Shown here: positions 1 to 8,325 of the stretch, in pieces
Position numbering within the stretch: position 1 is the stretch's first letter
Layout: every line of letters begins with the position of its first letter
Assembly: GCA_943914475.1 (NCBI GenBank)
Contig: CALUCE010000001.1
Coordinates: forward strand, 141,374-205,373
DNA: 64,000 nt
Source: an uncultured Anaerococcus sp.
GTDB taxonomy: Bacteria > Bacillota > Clostridia > Tissierellales > Peptoniphilaceae
Direction of reading: 5' to 3'
Notes under the pieces: generated by a model
The model's database searches: none
Seen by the model: the letters and a program-made list of their open reading frames with translations, nothing else
Told to the model about the DNA's origin: nothing
Translations under genes and position numbers: made by a program

Positions 1-511
1 AGATAATATTATTATTTTCCCAAATAATAAGAACATCATAATGTCAGCCAAACAAGCATGTGAAGTTTCCGAAAAAAATTGTGCTGTAGTAGAAACTCGT
101 TCTATACCTCAAGCTTTCTCAGCTATACTTACCTTTGATGAATCTTACGATTTAGAAGAAAATATAGAAGAAATGAATGAAGTGATAGAAGATCTTGAAG
201 TTTGTGAAGTTACAATTTCTATTAGAGATACTTCAATCAACGGAGTAGAGATTAAAAAAGATGACTATATAGGTATAGCAGGCGGAGAAATTGTAGCAAG
301 CAAAAAGACCAAGGAAGAAACTGGCTTAGAAACCTTGGAAAAATCTGTTGATGAAGATGCATCCTTGATTACTATTTACTACGGGGAAGATGTAGAAGAT
401 AAGGAAGCAAAAAAATTCCACAAGCTTATATCTAAAAAGTTTAAAGATGTTGATGTTGACTTAATCTATGGCGGCCAACCAGTATATTACTATACAATAA
501 CTATAGAATAG
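1..511 (+). CDS. fakA: Fatty acid kinase FakA / DAK-phosphatase family protein, C-terminal part (partial at left edge)
   Basis: The reading frame is open from base 2, so the ATG at 41 is internal and the gene enters from the left. The first residues read as the FakA/YloV motif with FPNNKNI followed by A-KQA, which begins the C-terminal domain. In the family, FakA phosphorylates fatty acids held by FakB proteins so that host or medium fatty acids can enter phospholipids. Only about 169 C-terminal residues are visible; the ATP-binding DAK-like N-terminus lies outside the window. The stop is 7 bases before recG, and fakA-recG-rsmD-coaD is a common Firmicutes order. The family is clear; a FakB partner is not visible here. 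Confidence 0.85.
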   Translation, partial: DNIIIFPNNKNIIMSAKQACEVSEKNCAVVETRSIPQAFSAILTFDESYDLEENIEEMNEVIEDLEVCEVTISIRDTSINGVEIKKDDYIGIAGGEIVASKKTKEETGLETLEKSVDEDASLITIYYGEDVEDKEAKKFHKLISKKFKDVDVDLIYGGQPVYYYTITIE

Positions 512-518
512 GAAATAT

Positions 519-2504
519 ATGGATCTTAAAGATCTAAAAGGAATAGGAAAGAAAAGAGAAGAAGCCTTAAATAGGCTAGATATTTACAGCGTAAGTGATC
601 TTTATAATTTTTATCCTAGGGAATACGAAGATAGGTCTAAAAAAATGATCCTTTCCAAGGCAAAAGAGGAAAATAAATATTTTTTTAGGTGGAAGATAGA
701 AAGCAAACTCTATTTTAAGAGATTTGGTAAGTATAATCTCACCTACCTCTATGCTAGTGAAAGGGATGAAAAAATAAAAATTATCTACTTTAATGACAGA
801 TTTACCCCAACTAAGCTAGAGATGGGGAAGCTTTATAATTTTTACACTAAAGTACAAAGAAAAAATGGTATCTATGAAGCCTATAATCCTCTTTTTTCAA
901 ATCTAGAAGATAAGGAAACTATAGGCTCTATTATAGCTATCTATCCTTTAACCAAGTCCTTATCAGAAAAACAGTTAAGAAATTTTATAAAAGAGGCTCT
1001 TAAATATTACGATAGGGATGAAGAAATAGTATCAGAAGATATACTTAATAAGTTCAACTTAAAAAGTAGAGAAGAAAATCTAAAAGAAATTCATTTTCCT
1101 AAGTCTGTAGAAAGCTTAACAAAGGCAAAGAGTCAAATCAAGATTAATGATTTATTAAAAGATCTTTATTTTTTAGACTTAGTAAAGAATAAAGCCTATA
1201 CCAGGCAAGATTTAAAGCTTGACTATGATTTAGAATCTATTCTTGAAAGGCTTGACTTTGAACTTACCAAGGGTCAAAGAAGATCTCTAGAAGAAATACT
1301 TAAAGATTCTTCTTCAGAAAAACCAATGAACAGACTTATGTGTGGAGATGTTGGATCTGGAAAGACTATTGTAGCCCTAATAGTTATGATTATTTTTGGA
1401 ATAAATTCCTACCAATCAGCTATGATGGTGCCAACAGAAGTTTTAGCTATCCAACAATATGAAAAAAATAAGGAATTTATAGAATCTTTTGGTCTAAAGC
1501 CAGCCTTAATTACATCATCCACACCCAATAAAGATCAGATAAAAGAAGACTTGGCTAGTGGAAAGATAGATATAGTAATAGGAACTCATGCTCTTATCCA
1601 AGAGGATGTGACTTTTAAAAATTTAAAATTTATAGTAAATGATGAACAGCATAGGTTTGGGGTTATGCAAAGGCAGATTCTTTCACAAAAAGGATCGAAT
1701 CCAAATTATTTGACCATGACAGCAACTCCCATACCCAGGACTCTTTACTTAAAAATTGCAAAACTCTTAGATATATCTATAATTGATGAACTTCCAAAAA
1801 ATAGAATACCTATAAAAACTGAAATTATCTCAGCTACTATGGAAGCTTCTCTTTTTGAAAAGTTAAGGAGAAACCTTAATAATAAAAGACAAGTCTATGT
1901 TGTATCAAATAATATAGATGGAGAAGATGACTACTCTGTAGATAATTTATACAAGACTTATAAAAAAGCTTTTAAGGAATATAAGGTTAAAAAACTTCAC
2001 GGTAAATTAAGACCTGCTGAAAAGGAAAAAATATTAAAAGACTTTTCAGAAGCTAGGATAGATATACTAATATCTACAACTGTAATAGAAGTTGGCATAG
2101 ATGTAAAAAATGCTTCTACTATGGTTATTTACAATGCTGATATGTTTGGACTTTCAACACTCCACCAATTAAGAGGAAGAGTAGGAAGGGGTTCCTATGA
2201 ATCTTTTTGTTACTTAGTATCAACTAGAGAAAAGCAAAGTAAAAAGCTTGAGGTCTTAAAGAAAACAAATGATGGCTTTGAAATAGCCAAGTATGATTTA
2301 CAGATGAGAGGTGGTGGTAAAGTCTTATCCACCATCCAACATGGAAAAAATCTAGAAAGTGTTGATTACCTATCCATGACAAAAAAAGAAATAGACAAGA
2401 CTTTTGAAATTTACACCTACACAAAAGAAAATAACTTTGCTGGAGTAAATTTTGACTATATAAAAAGATACTTTGATTTAGATAGAAGGATTATTTTAAA
2501 CTAA
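519..2504 (+). CDS. recG: ATP-dependent DNA helicase RecG
   Basis: This 661-residue superfamily 2 helicase remodels stalled replication forks and Holliday junctions. Visible motifs are Walker A (GDVGSGKT, about residues 275-283), the DExH-type box DEQH near 376, TATPIPRT near 405, and the RecG/Mfd motif VI QLRGRVGRG near 550. The N-terminal 170 residues correspond to the wedge domain that binds branched DNA, starting with a helix-hairpin-helix-like LKGIGKKREEAL. The length is slightly below the usual 680. AGGAAA lies before the ATG. The stop overlaps the rsmD start by one base (TAATG), suggesting translational coupling. Confidence 0.96.
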   Translation: MDLKDLKGIGKKREEALNRLDIYSVSDLYNFYPREYEDRSKKMILSKAKEENKYFFRWKIESKLYFKRFGKYNLTYLYASERDEKIKIIYFNDRFTPTKLEMGKLYNFYTKVQRKNGIYEAYNPLFSNLEDKETIGSIIAIYPLTKSLSEKQLRNFIKEALKYYDRDEEIVSEDILNKFNLKSREENLKEIHFPKSVESLTKAKSQIKINDLLKDLYFLDLVKNKAYTRQDLKLDYDLESILERLDFELTKGQRRSLEEILKDSSSEKPMNRLMCGDVGSGKTIVALIVMIIFGINSYQSAMMVPTEVLAIQQYEKNKEFIESFGLKPALITSSTPNKDQIKEDLASGKIDIVIGTHALIQEDVTFKNLKFIVNDEQHRFGVMQRQILSQKGSNPNYLTMTATPIPRTLYLKIAKLLDISIIDELPKNRIPIKTEIISATMEASLFEKLRRNLNNKRQVYVVSNNIDGEDDYSVDNLYKTYKKAFKEYKVKKLHGKLRPAEKEKILKDFSEARIDILISTTVIEVGIDVKNASTMVIYNADMFGLSTLHQLRGRVGRGSYESFCYLVSTREKQSKKLEVLKKTNDGFEIAKYDLQMRGGGKVLSTIQHGKNLESVDYLSMTKKEIDKTFEIYTYTKENNFAGVNFDYIKRYFDLDRRIILN

Positions 2505-3049
2505 TGAGAGTTGTAGCAGGAAAATATAAGGGATACAATTTAAAATCACCCAAGGTGAGTAATTCTAGGCCAACGGACAATAAGGTAAAGGAAGCAATTT
2601 TTGCCATGCTTTATCCTCTAAAGGATCAAGCTTCAGCCTTGGATCTTTTTTCCTGTACTGGCCAAATGGGTATAGAATTTTTATCAAGAGGAGCAGACTT
2701 TGTAGTATTTAATGAACTAAATTTCAAAAATTATGGCATACTCAAGGAAAACCTTGCTAAAATAGGAAACTCTAATACAAAAACCTATAAAAAGGACTTC
2801 AGAAAATGTCTGGAGACTCTAAAAGATAAAAATATGACCTTTGATTATATATTTTTGGATCCTCCCTATAAAGACGATTATATTTACACAAGCTTGAAAT
2901 TAATCCTAAAATATGATTTACTAAGAAAAGAAGGTATAATAATTACCGAATCAGATAGAAATTTAGATTTTTCTGATGAATTTAATTTAGAAATCATAAA
3001 AGAAAAATCTTATGGAAGGAAAGTAGTAAAGTTTTACAAAACGATATGA
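2504..3049 (+). CDS. rsmD: 16S rRNA (guanine966-N2)-methyltransferase RsmD
   Basis: A 181-residue SAM-dependent methyltransferase that in the family modifies G966 of 16S rRNA. It begins with MRVVAGKYKG, typical of RsmD. It carries a glycine-rich SAM loop (LFSCTGQMGIEFLSRGA, about residues 47-63) and the catalytic DPPY motif near 119-122. The loop reads SCTGQMG rather than the more usual AGTGALG. It overlaps recG by one base and coaD by four (ATGA), so the three genes are tightly coupled. The rsmD-coaD pair is conserved in Firmicutes. Confidence 0.94.
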   Translation: MRVVAGKYKGYNLKSPKVSNSRPTDNKVKEAIFAMLYPLKDQASALDLFSCTGQMGIEFLSRGADFVVFNELNFKNYGILKENLAKIGNSNTKTYKKDFRKCLETLKDKNMTFDYIFLDPPYKDDYIYTSLKLILKYDLLRKEGIIITESDRNLDFSDEFNLEIIKEKSYGRKVVKFYKTI

Positions 3050-3525
3050 AAGCAATATACCCTGGTAGCTTTGATCCTTTGACTATCGGACATTTGGATA
3101 TAATAAAAAGAATAAACGATATGTATGATGAGGTAATCGTTGCTATCTTAATAAACGAAGAAAAAAAACATTTCTTTACTCTGGAAGAAAGAGAAGAAAT
3201 GATACTTAAAGAAATAGAAAATTATAAACTGGACAAGGTTACAGTAATGACTTTTGATGGACTTTTGGTGAATTTTGCTAAAAAAGTTGGGTCAAAAATT
3301 GTAGTAAGAGGACTAAGGGCTGTAACTGACTATGAATATGAGACCAAAATAGCACAGTTTAATTCAAGCCTATATCCTGGTCTAGAAACAGTGTTTTTGT
3401 TAAGTGACCCGAGGTACTCATACATAAGTTCTAGTGGAGTTAGAGAAGTAGCACATTTTAAAGGCGATATATCACCCTATGTTACCAAAAATGTGGAAAA
3501 AGAGATAAAGAAGAAATTTTATTAG
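3046..3525 (+). CDS. coaD: Phosphopantetheine adenylyltransferase CoaD
   Basis: This 159-residue nucleotidyltransferase makes dephospho-CoA from 4'-phosphopantetheine and ATP, the penultimate step of coenzyme A synthesis. The N-terminus has the family signature YPGSFDPLTIGH (residues 5-16) with the TxGH nucleotide-binding motif. The C-terminal half has RGLRAVTDYEYE and the ISSSGVRE motif near 127, which binds the adenylate. The length is the family norm. It starts inside the rsmD stop (ATGA overlap) and is followed after 17 bases by a coiled-coil gene with its own strong GAGGAGG site. Confidence 0.97.
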   Translation: MKAIYPGSFDPLTIGHLDIIKRINDMYDEVIVAILINEEKKHFFTLEEREEMILKEIENYKLDKVTVMTFDGLLVNFAKKVGSKIVVRGLRAVTDYEYETKIAQFNSSLYPGLETVFLLSDPRYSYISSSGVREVAHFKGDISPYVTKNVEKEIKKKFY

Positions 3526-3542
3526 CATAAGAGGAGGATACA

Positions 3543-4025
3543 ATGGCAAATATTAACGAACTAATTAATGAGATTGAAGACATAATGGACGACGCAAGTT
3601 CCGTTCCTTTTTCAAGAAAGGTATCAGTTGATCCAGATGAAATTTATGAAATAACAAAAGAAATGAGAGAATCTCTTCCAGAAGAGATTAAGTCAGCTCA
3701 ATGGGTTAACACAGAAAGAGATAGGATAATATCAGAAGCCAAAAATGAAGCAAAATCTATTGTTGATAAGGCAAACAATGATATTTCTACTTTCAAGGAA
3801 CAAGCAAGAAGCCAATATCAAAAGATGGTAAGTGAACACGAAATCACAACCCAAGCTAAACAAGAAGCAAACAGGATTATCCAAGAAGCAAAAACTGAAG
3901 CTTTGAGTATTAGAAAACAATCTTATGATTATGTAGACAAGTTATTCTCTTCATCTGCTGAAAACTTTAGCCAATTAGCGCAAACCTTGGATAAGAATAG
4001 AAGACACATACTAGAAGATAAATAA
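3543..4025 (+). CDS. Small coiled-coil protein of unknown function
   Basis: I do not assign a function to this 160-residue soluble protein. It has no signal peptide or membrane segment. Residues 1-45 contain an acidic stretch and a short loop. From about residue 55 to 130 it is rich in Ala, Glu, Lys and Gln with a regular heptad (SEAKNEAKSIVDKA, then QEANRIIQEAKTEALS), resembling stalk subunits of ATPases or DivIVA-like coils. It is preceded by GAGGAGG and followed directly by a strong terminator, so it ends the recG-coaD operon. It may be a cell-division or envelope scaffold, but that is only an analogy. Confidence 0.7.
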   Translation: MANINELINEIEDIMDDASSVPFSRKVSVDPDEIYEITKEMRESLPEEIKSAQWVNTERDRIISEAKNEAKSIVDKANNDISTFKEQARSQYQKMVSEHEITTQAKQEANRIIQEAKTEALSIRKQSYDYVDKLFSSSAENFSQLAQTLDKNRRHILEDK

Positions 4026-4037
4026 TAATATAAGGAC

Positions 4038-4063
4038 AATAGGTGGGCAACCACCTATTTTTT
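4038..4063 (+). terminator. Rho-independent terminator after the coaD operon
   Basis: A perfect 9-bp stem AATAGGTGG / CCACCTATT with a GCAA tetraloop is followed by a run of T. It lies 13 bases after the stop at 4025 and ends the fakA-recG-rsmD-coaD transcript. Confidence 0.93.
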
Positions 4064-4090
4064 TATATGATATTTTAAGAAATATTTTAA

Positions 4091-4119
4091 TTGACATATC
4101 TTTTTTTAGCTTATACTAT
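4091..4119 (+). promoter_or_regulatory. Probable sigma-A promoter of the lipoprotein gene
   Basis: A consensus -35 TTGACA (4091-4096) is followed by overlapping -10 candidates: TATACT (4112-4117, 15-bp spacer) or TACTAT (4114-4119, 17-bp spacer). AAGGAGGG at 4142-4149 is the ribosome binding site of the next gene. Confidence 0.7.
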
Positions 4120-4153
4120 TTATACAAGTATATAAAAATATAAGGAGGGTCCT

Positions 4154-4795
4154 ATGAAAAAAATCAGCAGATTTCTAGCTTTTCTTTTAAGTTTGAGTAT
4201 ATTAGTTTCCTGTCAAACAAGTAAATTTTCAATAGAATTATTAGATGTGGCTGACTATGGAGAGGATATTACATATAGTGGAGAAGATCAAGATCCAGAA
4301 GTAAAAGGTATAGAGAGCAAATTTGTTTCCAAAAAAGACTGTGAGGGGTATTGGCAAGGACTCTATAAGATTAATGGAGGAAAGGAAGAATCAGAAATAG
4401 AAATTTCTTTATATAAGTTTGAAGATGGAAAAATAAATGAACTTTTTTCCAAAGATAAATTAAAGGTAAAAAGAGATTCAAAACTTTTCCTTAACATAAA
4501 AAATGATAAGCTAATCATTAAAAGGGCTGACTTAGAAAAACCTAAGCAAATACTTGAACATAAGTTTGAGAAACTAGATGAAAATCGAGAAGTAGGAGGA
4601 TATTTTCATGAAGAAAATATGAAGCTTGATGATGACGATAAGGGTATTCATGCTATAACTTATCTCGCAAATTTTAATGATAATGAAGAAAGTGCTAGAC
4701 TTCCAGGTGTTAAAAACTTTGACGATTTAAAGGATTGGATTTCTGAATTTAAAGAAGATTCTGGTATGATTATAAAGATGGATTACATTAAATAA
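4154..4795 (+). CDS. Putative lipoprotein of unknown function
   Basis: A 213-residue protein with a lipoprotein signal peptide: a basic start (MKKISR), a hydrophobic core and the lipobox L17-V18-S19-C20. After cleavage and lipid attachment it should sit on the outer face of the membrane. The mature part is charged and hydrophilic, with several Asp/Glu-Lys clusters and a GYWQGLYKI segment around residue 67 that may begin a beta-rich domain. I recognise no family. It is monocistronic, with its own TTGACA promoter, a very strong AAGGAGGG site and a terminator shared with the convergent tmcAL gene. Confidence 0.75.
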   Translation: MKKISRFLAFLLSLSILVSCQTSKFSIELLDVADYGEDITYSGEDQDPEVKGIESKFVSKKDCEGYWQGLYKINGGKEESEIEISLYKFEDGKINELFSKDKLKVKRDSKLFLNIKNDKLIIKRADLEKPKQILEHKFEKLDENREVGGYFHEENMKLDDDDKGIHAITYLANFNDNEESARLPGVKNFDDLKDWISEFKEDSGMIIKMDYIK

Positions 4796-4828
4796 TATAG
4801 AACAAGGTTGTAATTTTTTATGCATTGA

Positions 4829-4865
4829 AAAGGCAGGTAGATTTTAAATTTTCTACCTGCTTTAT
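4829..4865. terminator. Bidirectional terminator between the lipoprotein gene and tmcAL
   Basis: A 9-bp stem GCAGGTAGA / TCTACCTGC (4833-4841 / 4852-4860) with an AT loop is flanked by A residues on the left and T residues on the right. It lies between two convergent genes and can serve both, although the T tract is short on each side. Confidence 0.8.
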
Positions 4866-4893
4866 ACATTCTTAAATCCTTTCTATGGGATTT

Positions 4894-6057
4894 TTACTTT
4901 AGGATAAATTTTCGGGTGAAATCATAGTTTATCTGGCTGCCAAGATTCATCCTGTAAAGCTTCGAAGCTTTTAGGGATGAATTTGCTATAAGTTTTTCAT
5001 CTTCACTTAAAGTCTCCAAGTCTTTTTTGGATATTAATTTTTTTATATCAAGTTTTGATAAATACTCCATGGCTTTTTTCTTACACGTTAATATTTTTAT
5101 AAAATCTATACTTATATCATTAAAGAAAGTTTTGTTTTCAAGCAAATAATTCAGGCTTAGTCTTCTAATCCTTGATGCTGTAAACCTAGTTGAGGTAGAC
5201 TTATTTAAAAATTCGTGGAAAGTTTTGCAGGTTAGAAGATTTTTATATAAAAGATTTTCCATACCTTCCTCATAACACAAGATATCTACCATGGGACTTT
5301 CTTCAATTAGAGCCTTATATCTTAATAGGCTATAAAAGTCATCTAGGTCTGGATAGGTCTTGTGGTCTTGGTAGAAATCTGTTAAATTTTTAAAAGATTC
5401 TTTTGGTAGTAGATTTTGTATATTTTTTCTACCTAGGTGGTTTCTGATAGCAGTAGAGCTTGCGAAAGTATTGTGCTTTATTTCTACATCGCTATTTTTA
5501 GCAGACATCCTTTCTATAGGAACAAAGTCTATATCTGCACCGATTTCCCTTATTGCCTTTACATATTCAAAGGCGAGAATATTATTAGAAGTTAGGTAGT
5601 CTTCCTTTACTAATTTCTCCAGACTTAAATAAGAGGCCTTGGTATAGGAATAACCCATATCCAAATATTTTTTTATTTGACCTTCTATTTTTTCTCCATT
5701 TTCCAAAATATAGTTAACCTTATTCTTAAAATCTTCTGGAGAAATGTTTTCTATGCCAAAGCATAGATAGTCTATACCAAGTTTATTTAAGATTTCGACA
5801 TTTTTGTAGGCGAAAAAACTTGCGGATTGGAGGCTTACAAAATTTGGCATTTCTATTACCAGATCAAAGCCAGCAGCCATAGCTGTTTCAGCCCTCCTAA
5901 ACTTATCGATTATGGCTGGCTCGCCTCTTTGGACAAAGTCTCCACTCATTATTGTTATAGCAAGATCTGCGCCTGTTAAGTCTATTGATTTTTCTAGTAA
6001 ATATTTGTGCCCATTATGAAAGGGGTTAAATTCTGATATTATTCCTAGTGTTTTCAT
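4894..6057 (-). CDS. tmcAL: tRNA(Met) cytidine acetate ligase TmcAL (YlbM family)
   Basis: A 387-residue nucleotidyltransferase-like enzyme which, as known from B. subtilis, uses ATP and acetate to make N4-acetylcytidine at the wobble position of elongator tRNA-Met. The HIGH-like motif is at the N-terminus (EFNPFHNGH, residues 9-17), followed by MSGDFVQRGEP and a conserved DKFRRAE segment. The length fits the family. It stands alone on the minus strand, head to tail with fabK but separated from it by a terminator. Confidence 0.92.
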   Translation of the reverse strand: MKTLGIISEFNPFHNGHKYLLEKSIDLTGADLAITIMSGDFVQRGEPAIIDKFRRAETAMAAGFDLVIEMPNFVSLQSASFFAYKNVEILNKLGIDYLCFGIENISPEDFKNKVNYILENGEKIEGQIKKYLDMGYSYTKASYLSLEKLVKEDYLTSNNILAFEYVKAIREIGADIDFVPIERMSAKNSDVEIKHNTFASSTAIRNHLGRKNIQNLLPKESFKNLTDFYQDHKTYPDLDDFYSLLRYKALIEESPMVDILCYEEGMENLLYKNLLTCKTFHEFLNKSTSTRFTASRIRRLSLNYLLENKTFFNDISIDFIKILTCKKKAMEYLSKLDIKKLISKKDLETLSEDEKLIANSSLKASKLYRMNLGSQINYDFTRKFILK

Positions 6058-6099
6058 ATCCTTAGTTTATCATATATTTATAAGCTTAAGTAGCTAAGT

Positions 6100-6136
6100 T
6101 AAAAAAATAAGTATAAGAGTGATCCTATACTTATTT
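6100..6136 (-). terminator. Terminator downstream of fabK
   Basis: Read on the minus strand, a perfect 10-bp stem AATAAGTATA / TATACTTATT is followed by seven T (6101-6107 on the plus strand). It separates fabK from tmcAL. Confidence 0.85.
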
Positions 6137-6153
6137 TAGCTTATTATAAATTT

Positions 6154-7083
6154 TTATCCCTGGCATAGGGCGTTTTTGGCATCCTTATATTCAGCCATTA
6201 CGTTTTCTATTATATCCTTTACTGGCTCAATCTTTGTAAGGTAGGCAAGACCTTCACCAGCCATAATAGATCCCCATTCCATATCTCCATCTATGCAAGC
6301 CTTTCTTGTAGCCCCTGTTCCATATTTTTCAAATTCACTGGCAGGAGCAGCTTCTTTTTCTAACTCCCATAGTTTATCAGCAAGTTTATTTCTTACAACT
6401 CTTACTGGGTGACCTGAATAAAAACCTGTAACTATAGTATCTGAATCTTTTGCATCTACCAATAAGTTTTTGTAATTTTCATGAACTTCTGTTTCTTCTC
6501 CAACTAAAAATCTAGTTCCCATTTGCACACCTTGGGCTCCTAGGGCTTCGGCTGCCAAGACTTGCTTACCTGTGTAAATACCTCCTGCAGAGACTACTGG
6601 TATATCAACAGCATCTACTATAGCAGGTAGGGCTGCCATGGTATTTAAAACACCTATATGGCCACCAGCTTCATTTCCCTCAAATATACAAGAGGTTGCT
6701 CCAAGTTTTTCTACCTTCTTTGCCATCTTTATATTAGCTATTACCGGTAAGACCTTAATATCGTTTTCTAACCAGGATTCAAAATATGGAGCAGGGTTAC
6801 CAGCACCTGATGCTACAATATTTACACCTTCTTCTATAACTATTTTATTGATCTCTTCAATTTGTGGATGCATTAAAACAAGATTTACACCAAAAGGCTT
6901 ATCTGTAAGTGTTTTAATTTTTCTTATTTCTTGGCGGATTTGTTCTGGAGAAAATCCACCAGTAGCTATCATTCCTAGTCCACCTGCATTTGATACTGCT
7001 GCAGCTGTTTCTGCCCTTGATACATTGGTCATCCCACCTTGAAGGATAGGATATTTGATATTTAATATTTTGCCTATATTCAT
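6154..7083 (-). CDS. fabK: Enoyl-[acyl-carrier-protein] reductase FabK (FMN-dependent)
   Basis: A 309-residue TIM-barrel flavoprotein of the nitronate monooxygenase/FabK family. It opens with ILNIKYPILQGGM, the FabK start, and contains EGNEAGGHIG (about 135-144) with the active-site His at 142. QMGTRF (about 188-193) is an FMN phosphate-binding segment. FabK carries out the last reduction of each fatty-acid elongation cycle and replaces FabI in many low-GC Firmicutes. Here it stands apart from other fab genes. A GGAGG site precedes the ATG. A nitronate monooxygenase role cannot be fully excluded, but the motifs favour FabK. Confidence 0.88.
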   Translation of the reverse strand: MNIGKILNIKYPILQGGMTNVSRAETAAAVSNAGGLGMIATGGFSPEQIRQEIRKIKTLTDKPFGVNLVLMHPQIEEINKIVIEEGVNIVASGAGNPAPYFESWLENDIKVLPVIANIKMAKKVEKLGATSCIFEGNEAGGHIGVLNTMAALPAIVDAVDIPVVSAGGIYTGKQVLAAEALGAQGVQMGTRFLVGEETEVHENYKNLLVDAKDSDTIVTGFYSGHPVRVVRNKLADKLWELEKEAAPASEFEKYGTGATRKACIDGDMEWGSIMAGEGLAYLTKIEPVKDIIENVMAEYKDAKNALCQG

Positions 7084-7112
7084 TATTTTACCTCCGAAAT
7101 TTTAGTATATCT

Positions 7113-7140
7113 TATTAAATTAAATACCCTAAATTTAATA
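7113..7140. promoter_or_regulatory. Inverted repeat in the fabK promoter region, possible operator
   Basis: The arms TATTAAATT and AATTTAATA are perfect complements around AAATACCCTA. The repeat sits where a -35 element would fall for the minus-strand TATACT at 7104-7109. Regulators of fatty-acid genes such as FabT or FapR bind palindromes at this kind of place, but the sequence does not match their known consensus, so the assignment is only positional. Confidence 0.35.
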
Positions 7141-7380
7141 TGTAAAACAAAATAGGTATATATTAACAAAGATATATAGACCCAAGAAGTTTTATGACAA
7201 GGAGAGCTAATTAAAATATAAAAGAAATCTTTATAATTATTAACTAAACAAGAATAAAAAATTAAATAATATACTATTTTTTTAAAGAAGAAGAATTTTG
7301 TTTTCTTCTATCTTTGCTTTAAATATTGGGATTTTGCTAAGGTTTTTAAGAAAAATATAATTTAAAAGAATTTATATGTA

Positions 7381-7409
7381 TTTAAACTTATAAGATGATA
7401 TGGTATAAT
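7381..7409 (+). promoter_or_regulatory. Probable promoter of efp
   Basis: A perfect -10 TATAAT (7404-7409) stands 17 bp downstream of a weak -35 TTTAAA (7381-7386). The ribosome binding site AGGAGG at 7428-7433 is placed correctly for the ATG at 7438. Confidence 0.6.
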
Positions 7410-7437
7410 AATGTAAAAAGTAAACTTAGGAGGACTT

Positions 7438-7995
7438 ATGATTTCAGCAAATGATTTAAGAAAAGGTGTAACCTTTGAATATGATAATGATGTATACCAA
7501 GTGGTGGATTTCCAACACGTAAAACCAGGTAAGGGTGCAGCCTTCGTAAGAGCAAAGATAAGATCAGTTATGCAAGGTGGAACAAAAGATGTAACTTTCA
7601 ACCCTAACGAAAAGTTTGAACCTGCTCACATTTCCACCAAGGATATGCAATATTTATACAATGATGGTACCCTATACTACTTCATGGATCCAGAAAGTTT
7701 TGAACAAATTCCTGTAGAAAAAGATGGGGTAGAAGATGCAATTCCATACATAAGAGAAAATGATATGGTACAAATGAAATTTTACCAAGAAAAACCATTC
7801 TCTATTGAAGCACCAAACTTCGTTGAACTTAAAGTAGTAGAAACTGAACCTGCTATCAAAGGTGATACAGCAACAAACGTAACAAAACCAGCTACAGTAG
7901 AAACTGGTGCAGTAATTAGTGTTCCTGTATTTGTAAATGAAGGTGATGTAATAAAAATTGATACAAGAAGTGGAGAATACCTATCAAGAGTATAA
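7438..7995 (+). CDS. efp: Translation elongation factor P
   Basis: A 185-residue tRNA-mimicking factor that rescues ribosomes stalled at proline stretches. It begins [10 protein letters not shown]. The loop [13 protein letters not shown] places the usual modification site at Lys32, in the PGKGAA context typical of Firmicutes. The three beta-barrel domains are complete and it ends in the conserved SGEYLSRV. It heads the operon with the asp23-like gene, nusB and xseA, 9 bases from the next start. No modification enzyme is visible in this window. Confidence 0.97.
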   Translation: MISANDLRKGVTFEYDNDVYQVVDFQHVKPGKGAAFVRAKIRSVMQGGTKDVTFNPNEKFEPAHISTKDMQYLYNDGTLYYFMDPESFEQIPVEKDGVEDAIPYIRENDMVQMKFYQEKPFSIEAPNFVELKVVETEPAIKGDTATNVTKPATVETGAVISVPVFVNEGDVIKIDTRSGEYLSRV

Positions 7996-8004
7996 GGAGA
8001 TATA

Positions 8005-8325
8005 ATGAATAATTCATTCAAAAATGGAAGCGTTAAAATAGCCAATGAAACTATAGAGTTTATTGCCAGATCTTCTGCAGAAGAAGTTTATGGAGTATAT
8101 GCAGCTGAAGAAGGCCATGTTGAAAAAGACAAACTTACTCAAGCTAAGCTAAACTTCACAGATACTGGACTTGAAATAAGCTTAAATGTAGTTTTGGTTA
8201 AAAACGTAGAAGTTAGAAAGACCGTTAAGAAAATCCAAGAAAGAGTAAAGAAACAAATTGAAGTTATGACTGGTATAGCAGTTAAAAGAGTAAATGTTTC
8301 TGTGGAAAAACTATTAATCCTATGA
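8005..8325 (+). CDS. Asp23/Gls24 family protein (YqhY-like)
   Basis: A 106-residue Asp23/Gls24-domain protein. It starts NGSVKIANETIEFIARSSAEEV and ends with a conserved VNVSVEKL strand, the usual boundaries. The copy between efp and nusB corresponds to B. subtilis YqhY, which has been linked to control of acetyl-CoA carboxylase and lipid metabolism. The exact role in this organism is unknown. The gene overlaps nusB by four bases (ATGA), which is the conserved arrangement. No membrane segment is visible. Confidence 0.88.
   Translation: MNNSFKNGSVKIANETIEFIARSSAEEVYGVYAAEEGHVEKDKLTQAKLNFTDTGLEISLNVVLVKNVEVRKTVKKIQERVKKQIEVMTGIAVKRVNVSVEKLLIL

Larger units (their letters stand above)
7084..7437. 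other. 354-bp intergenic region between divergent fabK and efp
   Basis: This AT-rich gap holds the control regions of two divergent genes and no convincing ORF. On the fabK side a 9-bp inverted repeat TATTAAATT / AATTTAATA (7113-7121 / 7132-7140, 10-base centre) lies just upstream of a TATACT-like -10 element (7104-7109, minus strand). Around 7288-7308 there is a weak AGAAGAA / TTCTTCT hairpin. The efp promoter lies at the right end. Nothing is recognisable in 7145-7280. Confidence 0.5.
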
